Source: an uncultured Christensenella sp.
Lineage (GTDB): Bacteria; Bacillota; Clostridia; Christensenellales; Borkfalkiaceae
Length of the DNA: 64,000 nt
Assembly: GCA_910577875.1 (NCBI GenBank)
Contig: CAJTNY010000002.1
Coordinates: 54,633 to 118,632 of the forward strand
Reading direction: 5' to 3'
This document shows, piece after piece, positions 17,379-26,093 of this stretch. The position numbers were made by a program, and so were the translations under genes. Positions within the stretch are counted from its first letter, which is position 1; each line of letters starts with the position of its first letter. The notes beneath the pieces are model-generated. The model did no database searches. It had not been told where the DNA came from and saw only the letters and a program-made list of their open reading frames with translations.

Positions 17379-18659
17379 ATGAATGTTTTGGTAGTTGGAA
17401 ACGGCGGGAGGGAACACGCGATACTTCTCGCGCTCAGAAAAAGCAAGCGCGTAGAGAAACTATATTGTATGAAAGGCAACGCGGGTACGGCGGAGATTGC
17501 TGAAAACGTAGACGTGGATTATATGAATGTCGAAGCGGTAAAAGACTACGTGTCAGCTCATCCCGAAATAGACTATTATGTTGTTGCTCCCGACGACCCT
17601 TTGGCAATCGGGCTTGTGGACGAGCTAGAAGCTATGGGAAAGCGCTGTTTCGGACCTCGTAAAAACGCGGCGATAATCGAAGCGAGCAAAGCTTTTGCAA
17701 AAGAGCTTATGAAAAAATATAAAATTCCCACGGCGGAGTCGGAAACTTTCGAAGATTACAGCAAAGCATTGGAATATATCCGTAAAAAAGGCGCGCCGCT
17801 GGTTTTAAAAGCGGACGGACTCGCGCTCGGGAAAGGCGTGCTTATCTGCGAAACGATAGAACAGGCGGAGGAAGGGCTAAAAGAAATTATGCTCGACAAA
17901 GCGTTCGGTGCCGCGGGCAATAAAATAGTTATCGAAGAATTAATGCGCGGACTTAGATATACTCCGGGAGAAGAGGTTTCGGTGCTCGCGTTTACAGACG
18001 GGAAAACTATAATTCCTATGATAACCTCCTGCGACCACAAACGTTCTGGCGATGGGGACAAGGGACTTAATACTGGCGGTATGGGCACTTTTTCACCTTG
18101 TCCGTTCTGGAACGAGAAGCTTGAAAAACAGGTGCTCAAAACGATAATGATTCCCACTATGAAAGCAATGAATGCCGAAGGTAGGACCTTTAAGGGCTGT
18201 TTGTACTTCGGGCTTATGCGCACAGACAAGGGAATGAAAGTAGTTGAATACAATTCGCGTTTCGGTGATCCCGAAACCCAAGTTGTGCTTCCTATGCTGA
18301 AAACCGATTTAATGGATATATTCGAAGCGGTGACGGAAGGAAAGCTTTCGGATATCAAAATAGAATGGGAAGAAGGGGCGTGCGTGTGTGTCGTGCTTGC
18401 AAGCGGCGGTTATCCCGTAAGTTATGTGAAAGGCAAAGAAATAACAATCGGAGAAACCGGCAATGCCCAGATAGTTCATGCTGGAACCGCGGTGAAGGAC
18501 GGTAGATTGGTTACCGCAGGCGGACGCGTTCTCGGTGTAGTTGCAAAGGGCAAAGATATAGAAGAAGCCCGACTGAAAGCATATTCCGCAGTTGAAAACA
18601 TAAATTGGGAAAATATGCATTACCGTAAGGACATAGGAGTTAAGTACCGCGAAGGCTAA
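17379..18659 (+). CDS. purD: GAR synthetase PurD (426 aa)
   Basis: ATP-grasp ligase joining phosphoribosylamine and glycine. Starts with GNGGREHAI; ATP-grasp stretch APLVLKADGLALGKGV (about 139-154); late motif VVEYNSRFGDPETQVVLP supplies metal ligands. Length is normal. It lies 26 bases after purH in the same operon. Confidence 0.96.
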   Translation: MNVLVVGNGGREHAILLALRKSKRVEKLYCMKGNAGTAEIAENVDVDYMNVEAVKDYVSAHPEIDYYVVAPDDPLAIGLVDELEAMGKRCFGPRKNAAIIEASKAFAKELMKKYKIPTAESETFEDYSKALEYIRKKGAPLVLKADGLALGKGVLICETIEQAEEGLKEIMLDKAFGAAGNKIVIEELMRGLRYTPGEEVSVLAFTDGKTIIPMITSCDHKRSGDGDKGLNTGGMGTFSPCPFWNEKLEKQVLKTIMIPTMKAMNAEGRTFKGCLYFGLMRTDKGMKVVEYNSRFGDPETQVVLPMLKTDLMDIFEAVTEGKLSDIKIEWEEGACVCVVLASGGYPVSYVKGKEITIGETGNAQIVHAGTAVKDGRLVTAGGRVLGVVAKGKDIEEARLKAYSAVENINWENMHYRKDIGVKYREG

Positions 18660-18691
18660 ATAAAAAATATAAGTTTCGGCAAAGGATAGAT

Positions 18692-21600
18692 ATGATATAC
18701 AGAATTTTCGTTGAAAAGAAAGAGAATTTACAGGCGCAGAAAGTAAAGGAAGATATTTGCAATCTGCTTAAAATTTCGGTAACGGACGTTCGGCGTTTGA
18801 TACGCTACGACGTAGAAGGTATGACTCGTGAAGAATTCGCTTCGGCGGTTCCCTGCGTGTTTTCCGAGCCTCCCGTAGACAACGTATATTATGAAAACGT
18901 CGATTTCGACAAAAGCTTTTCGGTTTTTGCCGTAGCTTATCTTACGGGTCAGTATGACCAGCGTGCGGACAGCGCGGCGCAATGCGTTCAACTTTTGACG
19001 CAGAAGGAACGCCCTCTTATAAAATGCGCGGTAGTTTATGCTGTAAAGGGCGTAGATGCAGTACAGCTTGAAAAAATCAAAAAACATCTGATTAATCCCG
19101 TTGAGAGCGAAGAAGTCGGACTTGAAAAGCCCGTTTCTCTCGCTCATAAAACCGTAGAAGCGGACGACGTTAAATGCGTTGAAAATTTTATAAATTACAG
19201 CGACGAAAAAATTTCGGAGTATCACGCGGAAACAGGTCTTGCGATGTCTGTACAGGATCTCGCTTTCGTGCGCGATTATTTTAAAAAAGAGGGCAGAAAC
19301 CCCACCGAAACCGAAATCAAAGTCATAGATACTTACTGGTCCGACCATTGCCGTCATACCACGTTTTCAACCGAACTCAAAAATATAAAAATCAACAGCG
19401 GCAACAAACATATCGGCAGGTCTTTGGAACTTTATAGGAGTTTGTTTGACGAGCTTTATAAAAACAGGACGGATAAATATCCCTGTCTTATGGATATAGC
19501 CACTATCGGAGTAAAAAAACTCAAAAAAGAAGGTAAGCTTGATAACCTCGACGAATCGGATGAAATCAATGCTTGTTCCATCAAAGTTGACGCAGTTCTC
19601 GACGGTAAAAAACAAAAATACACCGTAATGTTCAAAAACGAAACGCACAACCATCCTACGGAAATAGAACCTTTCGGCGGCGCGGCTACTTGTCTCGGCG
19701 GAGCTATACGCGACCCGCTTTCGGGAAGAACTTACGTCTTGCAGTCAATGCGCGTTACAGGTTGCGCAGACCCCACAGAACCTATTGAAAAAACCTTGAA
19801 AGGCAAACTTCCCCAACGCGTAATTACTAAAACTGCCGCTGCAGGTTTTTCGTCTTACGGCAACCAGATAGGTTTAGCTACGGGACAGGTAGAAGAAGTT
19901 TACCACGCGGGTTATAAAGCTAAAAGACTTGAAACGGGCTTTGTAGTCGGCGGAGCAAAGTCGGAAATGATTTATCGTGCAAAGCCTGAAAAGGGCGACT
20001 TGATAATTCTTCTCGGCGGAGAAACGGGCAGGGACGGTTGCGGCGGCGCTACGGGTTCTTCGAAAGCTCACGATGTTAAATCGGTTCAGACCTGCGGTGC
20101 GGAAGTTCAGAAAGGCAACGCGCTTACAGAGCGTAAGTTGCAGAGGCTTTTTATGAACGGCGAAGCGACGAGAATGATTAAAAAATGCAACGATTTCGGC
20201 GCGGGCGGAGTTTCGGTGGCTATCGGCGAACTTGCCGATGGTCTTGAAATTCAGCTTGACAAAGTCCCTAAAAAGTACGAAGGACTATCTGGAACGGAAC
20301 TCGCCATTTCCGAATCCCAGGAACGTATGGCGGTAGTGGTTTCCGCAAATGACGTTGAAAAATTCACCGTGCTTGCCGCGGACGAAAATCTGACTGCTAC
20401 TGTTGTCGCGGTAGTAACTGACGACAGACGAATGAAAATGTTCCACAGAGGCAAGGCAATAGTGGATATTTCCCGTGACTTCCTCGATACTAACGGCGTA
20501 AAACAGATTACAAACGCCGAAATCAACGATAATGTTACTTCATTTTTCAATGATAAACAAATAAAAGATTTTGAAACCGCGCTTTTGGAAACACTTTCGG
20601 AATTCAATGTGTGTTCCAAAAAGGGACTTTCTGAAATGTTTGACTCCACGATTGGTGCAAAGTCTGTTTATATGCCGTTTGGCGGTAAAAACCAGCTGAC
20701 TCCGGTTATTGCTATGGCTGCAAAATTCACAGGTGGCGAAACCGACGACTGTACCGTATCCGCATACGGATATAATCCCGAGCTTATGTCGGATTCGCCT
20801 TTTACGGGTGCTATATATTCAATTGTAACTTCTGTTTCGAAAGTCGTTGCGGCTGGCGCTAAGTATGAGGACGTGCGGCTAACTTTGCAGGAATTCTTTA
20901 TGCGGTTGCGCGACGACGAAAAACGTTGGGGCGTTCCTACGTCTGCGCTGTTGGGTGCGCTGTATGCGCAGATTAATCTCGGACTCGGCGCGATAGGCGG
21001 CAAGGATTCTATGAGCGGGACTTTCGAAGACATAGATGTTCCGCCCACGCTCATTTCGTTCGCTCTTGCACCGTCGAAAGCTTCGTCGCTGATTACTAAT
21101 GTTCTGACGCGAAAAGGCGAAAGGCTTTATCTTTTGCCTATGCGCAAAGATTCCGCGTTCATTCCCGATTTCGAGTATCTTAAAAAATTATATACGACTG
21201 TAAATAAGAATATTTTAAATAAAAATATAACTTTCGCAACGGTAGCCGAAATAGGCGGTGCGGTTTCCGCAGTCGCCAAGAGCTGTTTCGGTAACGGTTT
21301 CGGATTTAAGTTCGAATGCGGCGAAAAAACTATATTCAACGAAACCTACGGCGATATAATCGTATCTATGAGCGAAGAGATCGCGCTTAAGTTTAAAGAC
21401 GAAAAAATCGACTGCGTTTATCTCGGTGAAACGATAGAAGGTTCGTTCGTGTTCGGAAATTCGAAAGTTAATTATTGCGATGCCGAAAAAGCTTTTACAG
21501 GCAGGCTTGACTGTGTTTTCCCCACAACAGCACAGGCAAACGGGAATTTACCCGATTGCGATTATAAAATAAAAAGCTTAAAATCTTCCGCACTGACGAA

Positions 21601-22405
21601 GACTGCAAAACCCAGAGTTTTTATTCCCGCATTCCCCGGAACGAACTGCGAACTCGACACGGCGCGTGCTTTCCTTTTGGCGGGAGCAGAGCCGGAAGTT
21701 CTTGTAATTAAAAATCGCACGCCCGCAGATATCGAAGAGAGCGTAAAAGAGATTATAAAAGCAATCGACAGGGCGAACATAATTGCGTTCCCGGGCGGTT
21801 TCTCGGGCGGAGACGAACCCGATGGTTCGGGTAAGTTTATCGCGACGACTTTCAAGAACCCTGCCGTGTCCGAAAGAATTATGCACCTTTTAGAAAACCG
21901 CGACGGACTTGTTCTCGGTATCTGCAACGGTTTTCAGGCGCTTATAAAACTCGGTCTTGTTCCGTACGGTAAAGTACGTCCTCTTAATGAAAATTCGCCT
22001 ACGCTGACTTTTAATAATATTTCCCGTCACGTTTCGACGATGGTAAATATACGCGTATCTTCAACTTTAAGTCCCTGGCTTTCAGCCTGCAAAACAGGTG
22101 AAGTTTTTGCGGTGCCCGTGTCTCACGGCGAAGGTAAAGTCGTCGCTCCCGAAATTGAGCTCGAACGTATGCGTCTGAACGGACAGATTGCAACGCAGTA
22201 TGTTGATTTGAAAGGTAATCCTACTATGCACAGCCCCTATAATCCCAACGGCAGTATGTATGCGATAGAAGGTATAACTTCTCCCGACGGCAGAGTATTC
22301 GGTAAGATGGGACACAGCGAAAGAACGGGCGAAAACCTTTACAAAAACTATTCGGGTAGTTTCGATATGAAGATATTCGAAAGCGGAGTAAAATATTTCA
22401 AATAA
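18692..22405 (+). CDS. purL: FGAM synthase PurL, single-chain form (1237 aa)
   Basis: ATP- and glutamine-dependent conversion of FGAR to FGAM in one polypeptide, as in Clostridia and Proteobacteria, rather than the split PurS/PurQ/PurL of Bacilli. Order: PurS-like N-terminal part (about 1-150), two PurM-like synthetase halves (FKNETHNHPTEIEPFGGAAT near residue 315, with DPLSGR and later QNP-like loops), and a C-terminal class I glutaminase (FIPAFPGTNCELDTARAF, AFPGGFSGGDE, LGICNGFQAL with the nucleophilic Cys, and a late SHGEGK). nrdR follows after 17 bases. Confidence 0.96.
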   Translation: MIYRIFVEKKENLQAQKVKEDICNLLKISVTDVRRLIRYDVEGMTREEFASAVPCVFSEPPVDNVYYENVDFDKSFSVFAVAYLTGQYDQRADSAAQCVQLLTQKERPLIKCAVVYAVKGVDAVQLEKIKKHLINPVESEEVGLEKPVSLAHKTVEADDVKCVENFINYSDEKISEYHAETGLAMSVQDLAFVRDYFKKEGRNPTETEIKVIDTYWSDHCRHTTFSTELKNIKINSGNKHIGRSLELYRSLFDELYKNRTDKYPCLMDIATIGVKKLKKEGKLDNLDESDEINACSIKVDAVLDGKKQKYTVMFKNETHNHPTEIEPFGGAATCLGGAIRDPLSGRTYVLQSMRVTGCADPTEPIEKTLKGKLPQRVITKTAAAGFSSYGNQIGLATGQVEEVYHAGYKAKRLETGFVVGGAKSEMIYRAKPEKGDLIILLGGETGRDGCGGATGSSKAHDVKSVQTCGAEVQKGNALTERKLQRLFMNGEATRMIKKCNDFGAGGVSVAIGELADGLEIQLDKVPKKYEGLSGTELAISESQERMAVVVSANDVEKFTVLAADENLTATVVAVVTDDRRMKMFHRGKAIVDISRDFLDTNGVKQITNAEINDNVTSFFNDKQIKDFETALLETLSEFNVCSKKGLSEMFDSTIGAKSVYMPFGGKNQLTPVIAMAAKFTGGETDDCTVSAYGYNPELMSDSPFTGAIYSIVTSVSKVVAAGAKYEDVRLTLQEFFMRLRDDEKRWGVPTSALLGALYAQINLGLGAIGGKDSMSGTFEDIDVPPTLISFALAPSKASSLITNVLTRKGERLYLLPMRKDSAFIPDFEYLKKLYTTVNKNILNKNITFATVAEIGGAVSAVAKSCFGNGFGFKFECGEKTIFNETYGDIIVSMSEEIALKFKDEKIDCVYLGETIEGSFVFGNSKVNYCDAEKAFTGRLDCVFPTTAQANGNLPDCDYKIKSLKSSALTKTAKPRVFIPAFPGTNCELDTARAFLLAGAEPEVLVIKNRTPADIEESVKEIIKAIDRANIIAFPGGFSGGDEPDGSGKFIATTFKNPAVSERIMHLLENRDGLVLGICNGFQALIKLGLVPYGKVRPLNENSPTLTFNNISRHVSTMVNIRVSSTLSPWLSACKTGEVFAVPVSHGEGKVVAPEIELERMRLNGQIATQYVDLKGNPTMHSPYNPNGSMYAIEGITSPDGRVFGKMGHSERTGENLYKNYSGSFDMKIFESGVKYFK

Positions 22406-22422
22406 ATTTAGAGGTAAAATTA

Positions 22423-22881
22423 ATGAGATGCGTTTTCTGCGGCTACGAAGACAGTAAGGTAATAGACAGCCGTTCAGCCGACGAGGGAAGAACTATCAGA
22501 CGCCGCCGCGAGTGTTTTAGCTGCGGTAAGAGGTTTACCACCTATGAAACGATAGAGGATACGCCCGTACTTGTCATAAAGACGAACGGTGCGCGCCAGA
22601 CTTTCGATGCCCAGAAAATTAAAAACGGTATAATAAAATCGTGCGAAAAACGTCCCGTTTCTATGACGGTTATAGACGAAATAGTGAGCGCAGTAACCAA
22701 ACAGGTTTATAATTCGATGGAACAGGAAGTGCTTTCAAAGCATATAGGCGAACTCGTAATGGAAGAGCTGAAAAAATACGACGAAGTCGCTTACGTGCGT
22801 TATGCGAGTGTTTACCGTTCTTTCAAAGATATTTCAAGTTTCCTCGAAGAACTTCAAAATATGATGAACAGTAAAAAATAA
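22423..22881 (+). CDS. nrdR: Transcriptional repressor NrdR (152 aa)
   Basis: Repressor of ribonucleotide reductase genes that senses ATP and dATP. N-terminal zinc ribbon with Cys3, Cys6, Cys31 and Cys34 (MRCVFCGYEDSKV; ECFSCGKRF) and the conserved DSRSADEGRTIRRRREC stretch, then the ATP-cone domain (VIKTNGARQTFDAQKIKNGI). Full length. It is the last gene of the purine operon, closed by a terminator, so it should be made with purine enzymes. Confidence 0.96.
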   Translation: MRCVFCGYEDSKVIDSRSADEGRTIRRRRECFSCGKRFTTYETIEDTPVLVIKTNGARQTFDAQKIKNGIIKSCEKRPVSMTVIDEIVSAVTKQVYNSMEQEVLSKHIGELVMEELKKYDEVAYVRYASVYRSFKDISSFLEELQNMMNSKK

Positions 22882-22886
22882 GGATT

Positions 22887-22917
22887 TTCAGGCAGTGACA
22901 ACACTGTCTGAATTTTT
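22887..22917 (+). terminator. Terminator of the purine-nrdR operon
   Basis: 11-bp stem with one G-T pair (22887-22897 with 22902-22912), ACAA loop and TTTTT (22913-22917), six bases after the nrdR stop and eight before the ispG ATG. A GTG at 22895 that would extend ispG lies inside the stem, which argues against that start. Confidence 0.85.
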
Positions 22918-22924
22918 GTGGAAT

Positions 22925-23977
22925 ATGTCGTTTTCAACAAAGAAAATCAAAGTCGGCGAAACTTATATCGGCGGTGGAGAAAAAGTAAAAATTCAATCGA
23001 TGTGCACCGTCAAAACCTCGGATACGGAAGCAACGGTAAAGCAGATTAACGAACTTGAAAAGGCAGGGTGCGACATAGTGCGCGTTTCGGTTCTCGACGA
23101 AACAGATGCTTACGCGTTGTCTGAAATAAAAAACAGAATAAGTATACCTTTGGTTGCGGATATTCATTTTTCATACAAACTTGCGATTTCGGCTATCGAA
23201 AACGGTTGCGATAAAGTTCGTATAAATCCGGGCAATATAGGTTCGGAAACAGCGGTTAAAGCTGTTGCCGACTGTATAAGAGCGCATAAAATTCCCGTAA
23301 GAGTAGGTTCCAATACCGGCAGTATAGAAAAAGAGTTTTTGCAAAAATACGGTAAGAACGAAATTTCACTAGTCGAAAGCGCGCTGAAAAGCGTTGCGCT
23401 TTTAGAAAAGTACGGTGTTCAGGACATAATAATTTCCGTAAAAGCATCTGAAGTGCCGCTTACGGTAAAATCTTATAATTTACTTTCTCAAAAAACCGAT
23501 TATCCGCTACACATCGGTGTTACCGAAGCGGGTACGGAAGATATGGCGGTCGTAAAATCAAGCGCCGCAATCGGCGCGTTGCTTTTAAACGGTATAGGCG
23601 ATACTTTGCGCGTTTCCATTACCGACGAGCCCGTAAAAGAAATAATCGCAGGTAAACGTATTTTGCGGGCGGTAGGGCTTGATAAAAATTTCGTCGACGT
23701 CGTAGCCTGTCCTACTTGCGGCAGATGCCGTTGGAATTCTATGGAGCTTGCAAAAAAAGTTTCGGCTTATACGGAACGTTTTTCAAAGTCCGTTAAAATT
23801 GCTGTTATGGGCTGCGTAGTTAACGGACCTGGTGAAGCGAGGGACTGCGAGTTGGGTATTGCGGGCGCGGAAGACTACTGCATTATATTCAAAAACGGGG
23901 AAATTATCAGGCGGGTTTGCTCCGCCGATGCGGAGCGAGAGTTTTTTAAGGAGATAGACGCTTTTTTAAATGACTGA
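22925..23977 (+). CDS. ispG: Flavodoxin/ferredoxin-dependent HMBPP synthase IspG (350 aa)
   Basis: Turns methylerythritol cyclodiphosphate into HMBPP in the MEP isoprenoid pathway. TIM-barrel part with VKIQSMCTVKTSDT, VADIHFSYKLA and RINPGNIGS; C-terminal [4Fe-4S] cysteines in VACPTCGRCR and VMGCVVNGPGEARDC. The start at 22925 (MSFSTKKIKVG) gives the usual N-terminus; the longer GTG frame from 22895 overlaps a terminator. No promoter is visible between terminator and start, so expression may rest on read-through. Overlaps the next gene by 8 bases. Confidence 0.93.
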   Translation: MSFSTKKIKVGETYIGGGEKVKIQSMCTVKTSDTEATVKQINELEKAGCDIVRVSVLDETDAYALSEIKNRISIPLVADIHFSYKLAISAIENGCDKVRINPGNIGSETAVKAVADCIRAHKIPVRVGSNTGSIEKEFLQKYGKNEISLVESALKSVALLEKYGVQDIIISVKASEVPLTVKSYNLLSQKTDYPLHIGVTEAGTEDMAVVKSSAAIGALLLNGIGDTLRVSITDEPVKEIIAGKRILRAVGLDKNFVDVVACPTCGRCRWNSMELAKKVSAYTERFSKSVKIAVMGCVVNGPGEARDCELGIAGAEDYCIIFKNGEIIRRVCSADAEREFFKEIDAFLND

Positions 23978-25502
23978 ACAATTTTTAAAAGAGATACGCG
24001 GTATCGAAAATTTTAATAATTCCATAATAAATTCAATCGTGCTCGATAGAGGCAAAAAACTCGTAACGGTTAAGCTTGTGACCGATAAAGTTTTTACAGA
24101 TGAAAACAGAGCGGCTGCGGAAAAAACCGTAAGAGCATATGTGCCAGCATTTTTTAAATGTACCGTCGAGATTTCAAAGCTTACGCCCGACTGCGAAATG
24201 GTTAAAAACAAGATAGCCGAAGCGTTAAACAACAATTTCAGAGCAATTTCCGTAACACTCGGAGAGCAGGATATAAATGTCGTTAAGAGCGGAAACGTAT
24301 TTGAGTACGTAATATATGTTATGCCGTCGCTTATATCGAACGGCGTATGCGACGCCGTTACGGCATATCTTAAAAAATGCTACTGCGGTGAATTTTTCGG
24401 CAGGTGTGAAAAAAGTTCGAAGTTCGCGCAGGAAATAGAGATTGAGGAAGAACACGAAAACATCGAATTCGAAGTTCCTATCAGAACCTTTAAAATTGAA
24501 GATTTTTCGTTTTTGGAAGGAAGCGAAAAACAAGATATCGCGACTTATATGAGCGATTTGAACTTCGAAAGCGAAAAAGCGGTCATATGTGGTCTGATAG
24601 AGGATATACAGGAACGGAAATACATAAACAGCAAAAACGCGGAAAAAATTTATTATTCTTTTACTGTGTCAGACACTACCGCGGCTATGCGCGCTACTTA
24701 TTTTACAAGACAAAGAAGCATAGACAAGATACGCGCTTTAAAAGTCGGCGACAGCATAGTCATGACGGGAAAATCCGAGCTTTATAAAGGCTTTCTGCGG
24801 TTTACAGCCAATACTATCGATTACGGTTCGCTTCCGAAAAATTTCATTCCAGAGAAGCGCGTTTCAAAGCCTGTTCCAAGGTATTATTCCGTGGTTAAAC
24901 CCGAACCGTTTACGGACGTATCGCAGGCAGATATGTTTTCCGATACTTCTATTCCCGCTTGTCTTAAAGGCAGAACGTTTGTCGTGTTCGATTTAGAAAC
25001 GACAGGTTTGAACTCCGCTCCTTCGTCGGGCAATATGGACAGAATTATAGAAATTGGAGCGTATAAAATTGTTGACGGAGTAATATGCGAAAGTTTTACG
25101 ACTTTTATCAACCCCCGCAAAAAGCTGTCTGAAGAGATAATAAATCTTACGGGTATTACTGAAGATATGATAAAAGACGCCCCGTCGTATGAACAGGTGA
25201 TGCCTGATTTCTTTAAATTCTGCGACGGCTCCGTGCTTGTCGGGCATAATATCGCCGGTTTCGATTTCAAGTTTGTCGATTATTATTGCGCCAAACTCGG
25301 CTATATGCTGGAAAGGAAGATAATAGATACGATACCGCTTTCACAGGAGCTGCTTTTTCTTTCCAACTATAAACTCAATACGGTGGCGGATAAATTCGGA
25401 ATAACTTTCAACCATCACAGAGCTATCGACGACGCATATGTAACGGCAAAAATCTTTATAGAACTCATAAAAATAAAAAAATCTTTGCCAAAATTACAAT
25501 AA
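23970..25502 (+). CDS. PolC-like protein without polymerase: N-terminal region, OB fold and DEDDh exonuclease (510 aa)
   Basis: The gene occupies the standard polC position between ispG and rimP but encodes about one third of PolC. Residues about 1-195 resemble the PolC N-terminal domains, about 198-285 the PolC OB fold (SEKAVICGLIEDIQ, YYSFTVSDTTAAMRATYF). A 48-residue linker containing QADMF (319-323) replaces the first part of the PHP domain. Residues about 335-505 are a DEDDh 3'-5' exonuclease with all catalytic residues: D341 and E343 (VVFDLETTGL), N427 and D432 (GHNIAGFDF), H483 and D488 (HRAIDD). The chain then stops; the rest of PHP and the whole polymerase and palm are absent, and a promoter follows at once. 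Likely a separate proofreading or repair exonuclease; QADMF equals the clamp-binding motif of E. coli DnaE. Confidence 0.85.
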   Translation: MTEQFLKEIRGIENFNNSIINSIVLDRGKKLVTVKLVTDKVFTDENRAAAEKTVRAYVPAFFKCTVEISKLTPDCEMVKNKIAEALNNNFRAISVTLGEQDINVVKSGNVFEYVIYVMPSLISNGVCDAVTAYLKKCYCGEFFGRCEKSSKFAQEIEIEEEHENIEFEVPIRTFKIEDFSFLEGSEKQDIATYMSDLNFESEKAVICGLIEDIQERKYINSKNAEKIYYSFTVSDTTAAMRATYFTRQRSIDKIRALKVGDSIVMTGKSELYKGFLRFTANTIDYGSLPKNFIPEKRVSKPVPRYYSVVKPEPFTDVSQADMFSDTSIPACLKGRTFVVFDLETTGLNSAPSSGNMDRIIEIGAYKIVDGVICESFTTFINPRKKLSEEIINLTGITEDMIKDAPSYEQVMPDFFKFCDGSVLVGHNIAGFDFKFVDYYCAKLGYMLERKIIDTIPLSQELLFLSNYKLNTVADKFGITFNHHRAIDDAYVTAKIFIELIKIKKSLPKLQ

Positions 25503-25505
25503 AGC

Positions 25506-25534
25506 TTGCAATTTACAAATTAATATGTTAGAAT
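25506..25534 (+). promoter_or_regulatory. Sigma-A promoter of the rimP-nusA-infB operon
   Basis: -35 TTGCAA (25506-25511), 17-bp spacer, -10 TAGAAT (25529-25534). Expected start near 25541, directly after the stop of the exonuclease gene. Confidence 0.7.
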
Positions 25535-25536
25535 AA

Positions 25537-25588
25537 ACTCAACCTTAATCGTAAGTAATAAGATTGAGTGCCTACAAAGGCACTCAAT
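25537..25588 (+). promoter_or_regulatory. rimP leader with mutually exclusive hairpins
   Basis: A perfect 11-bp hairpin (25563-25573 with 25578-25588, loop ACAA) lies just before the rimP ribosome site AAAGGGGAG. Its left arm can instead pair with ACTCAA at 25537-25542 (through TTGAGT at 25564-25569), so two folds exclude each other. This suggests control of the operon at the leader, but no T run follows the hairpin. Confidence 0.4.
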
Positions 25589-25607
25589 ACTCATATAAAG
25601 GGGAGTT

Positions 25608-26066
25608 ATGCAGTTAAAACCCATTGAAGACATACGCGCTTTTCTTGAAAATATAGCTACGCCTATGGGTGTGGAGATTGTGGACGTTGAATTCGATAAG
25701 CGCACTCAAGCTTTGACAATTTTTATAGAAACCGAAAACGGAGTGGATTTGGACGCTTGCGAAAAATACCATAACGCGATTAATGACCCTATCGACGAGT
25801 TCGACCCATCGAACGGTGCGCCGTATACACTCAACGTATCAAGTCCCGGGCTTGACAGACCTTTTAAAACTCCGCGTGATTTCGAGCGCAATCTTGGTAA
25901 AGAAATCGAAATCAAACTTTTCGCACCGTTAAAAGGCAAAAAGTTTATCGAAGGAGTTTTAACCGCATACGACGATAATTCGGTAACGGTTAAAACGGAT
26001 AACGAAGAAATCAAAATAAGCAAAAACAAAATAGCCAAAATAAATAAAGCAATTAAATTTGACTGA
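25608..26066 (+). CDS. rimP: Ribosome maturation factor RimP (152 aa)
   Basis: Needed for 30S subunit maturation. Two-domain protein: N-terminal alpha/beta domain with GVEIVDVEFDKRTQALTIFI and LNVSSPGLDRPFKTPRDFER, C-terminal SH3-like domain (about residues 90-150). Start supported by GGGGAG. First gene of the operon and followed after 27 bases by nusA, the usual order. Confidence 0.94.
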   Translation: MQLKPIEDIRAFLENIATPMGVEIVDVEFDKRTQALTIFIETENGVDLDACEKYHNAINDPIDEFDPSNGAPYTLNVSSPGLDRPFKTPRDFERNLGKEIEIKLFAPLKGKKFIEGVLTAYDDNSVTVKTDNEEIKISKNKIAKINKAIKFD

Positions 26067-26093
26067 TTTCGCAGTCAGATAAGGAGAATAAAA

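Noticed and set aside
18728..19357. Long minus-strand frame of 209 codons inside purL
   Set aside because: Shadow of a well-supported gene; Phe/Tyr/Arg-rich composition typical of antisense reading.
22895..22924. GTG start extending ispG by ten codons
   Set aside because: It lies inside a terminator stem, and the added residues are unlike IspG N-termini.
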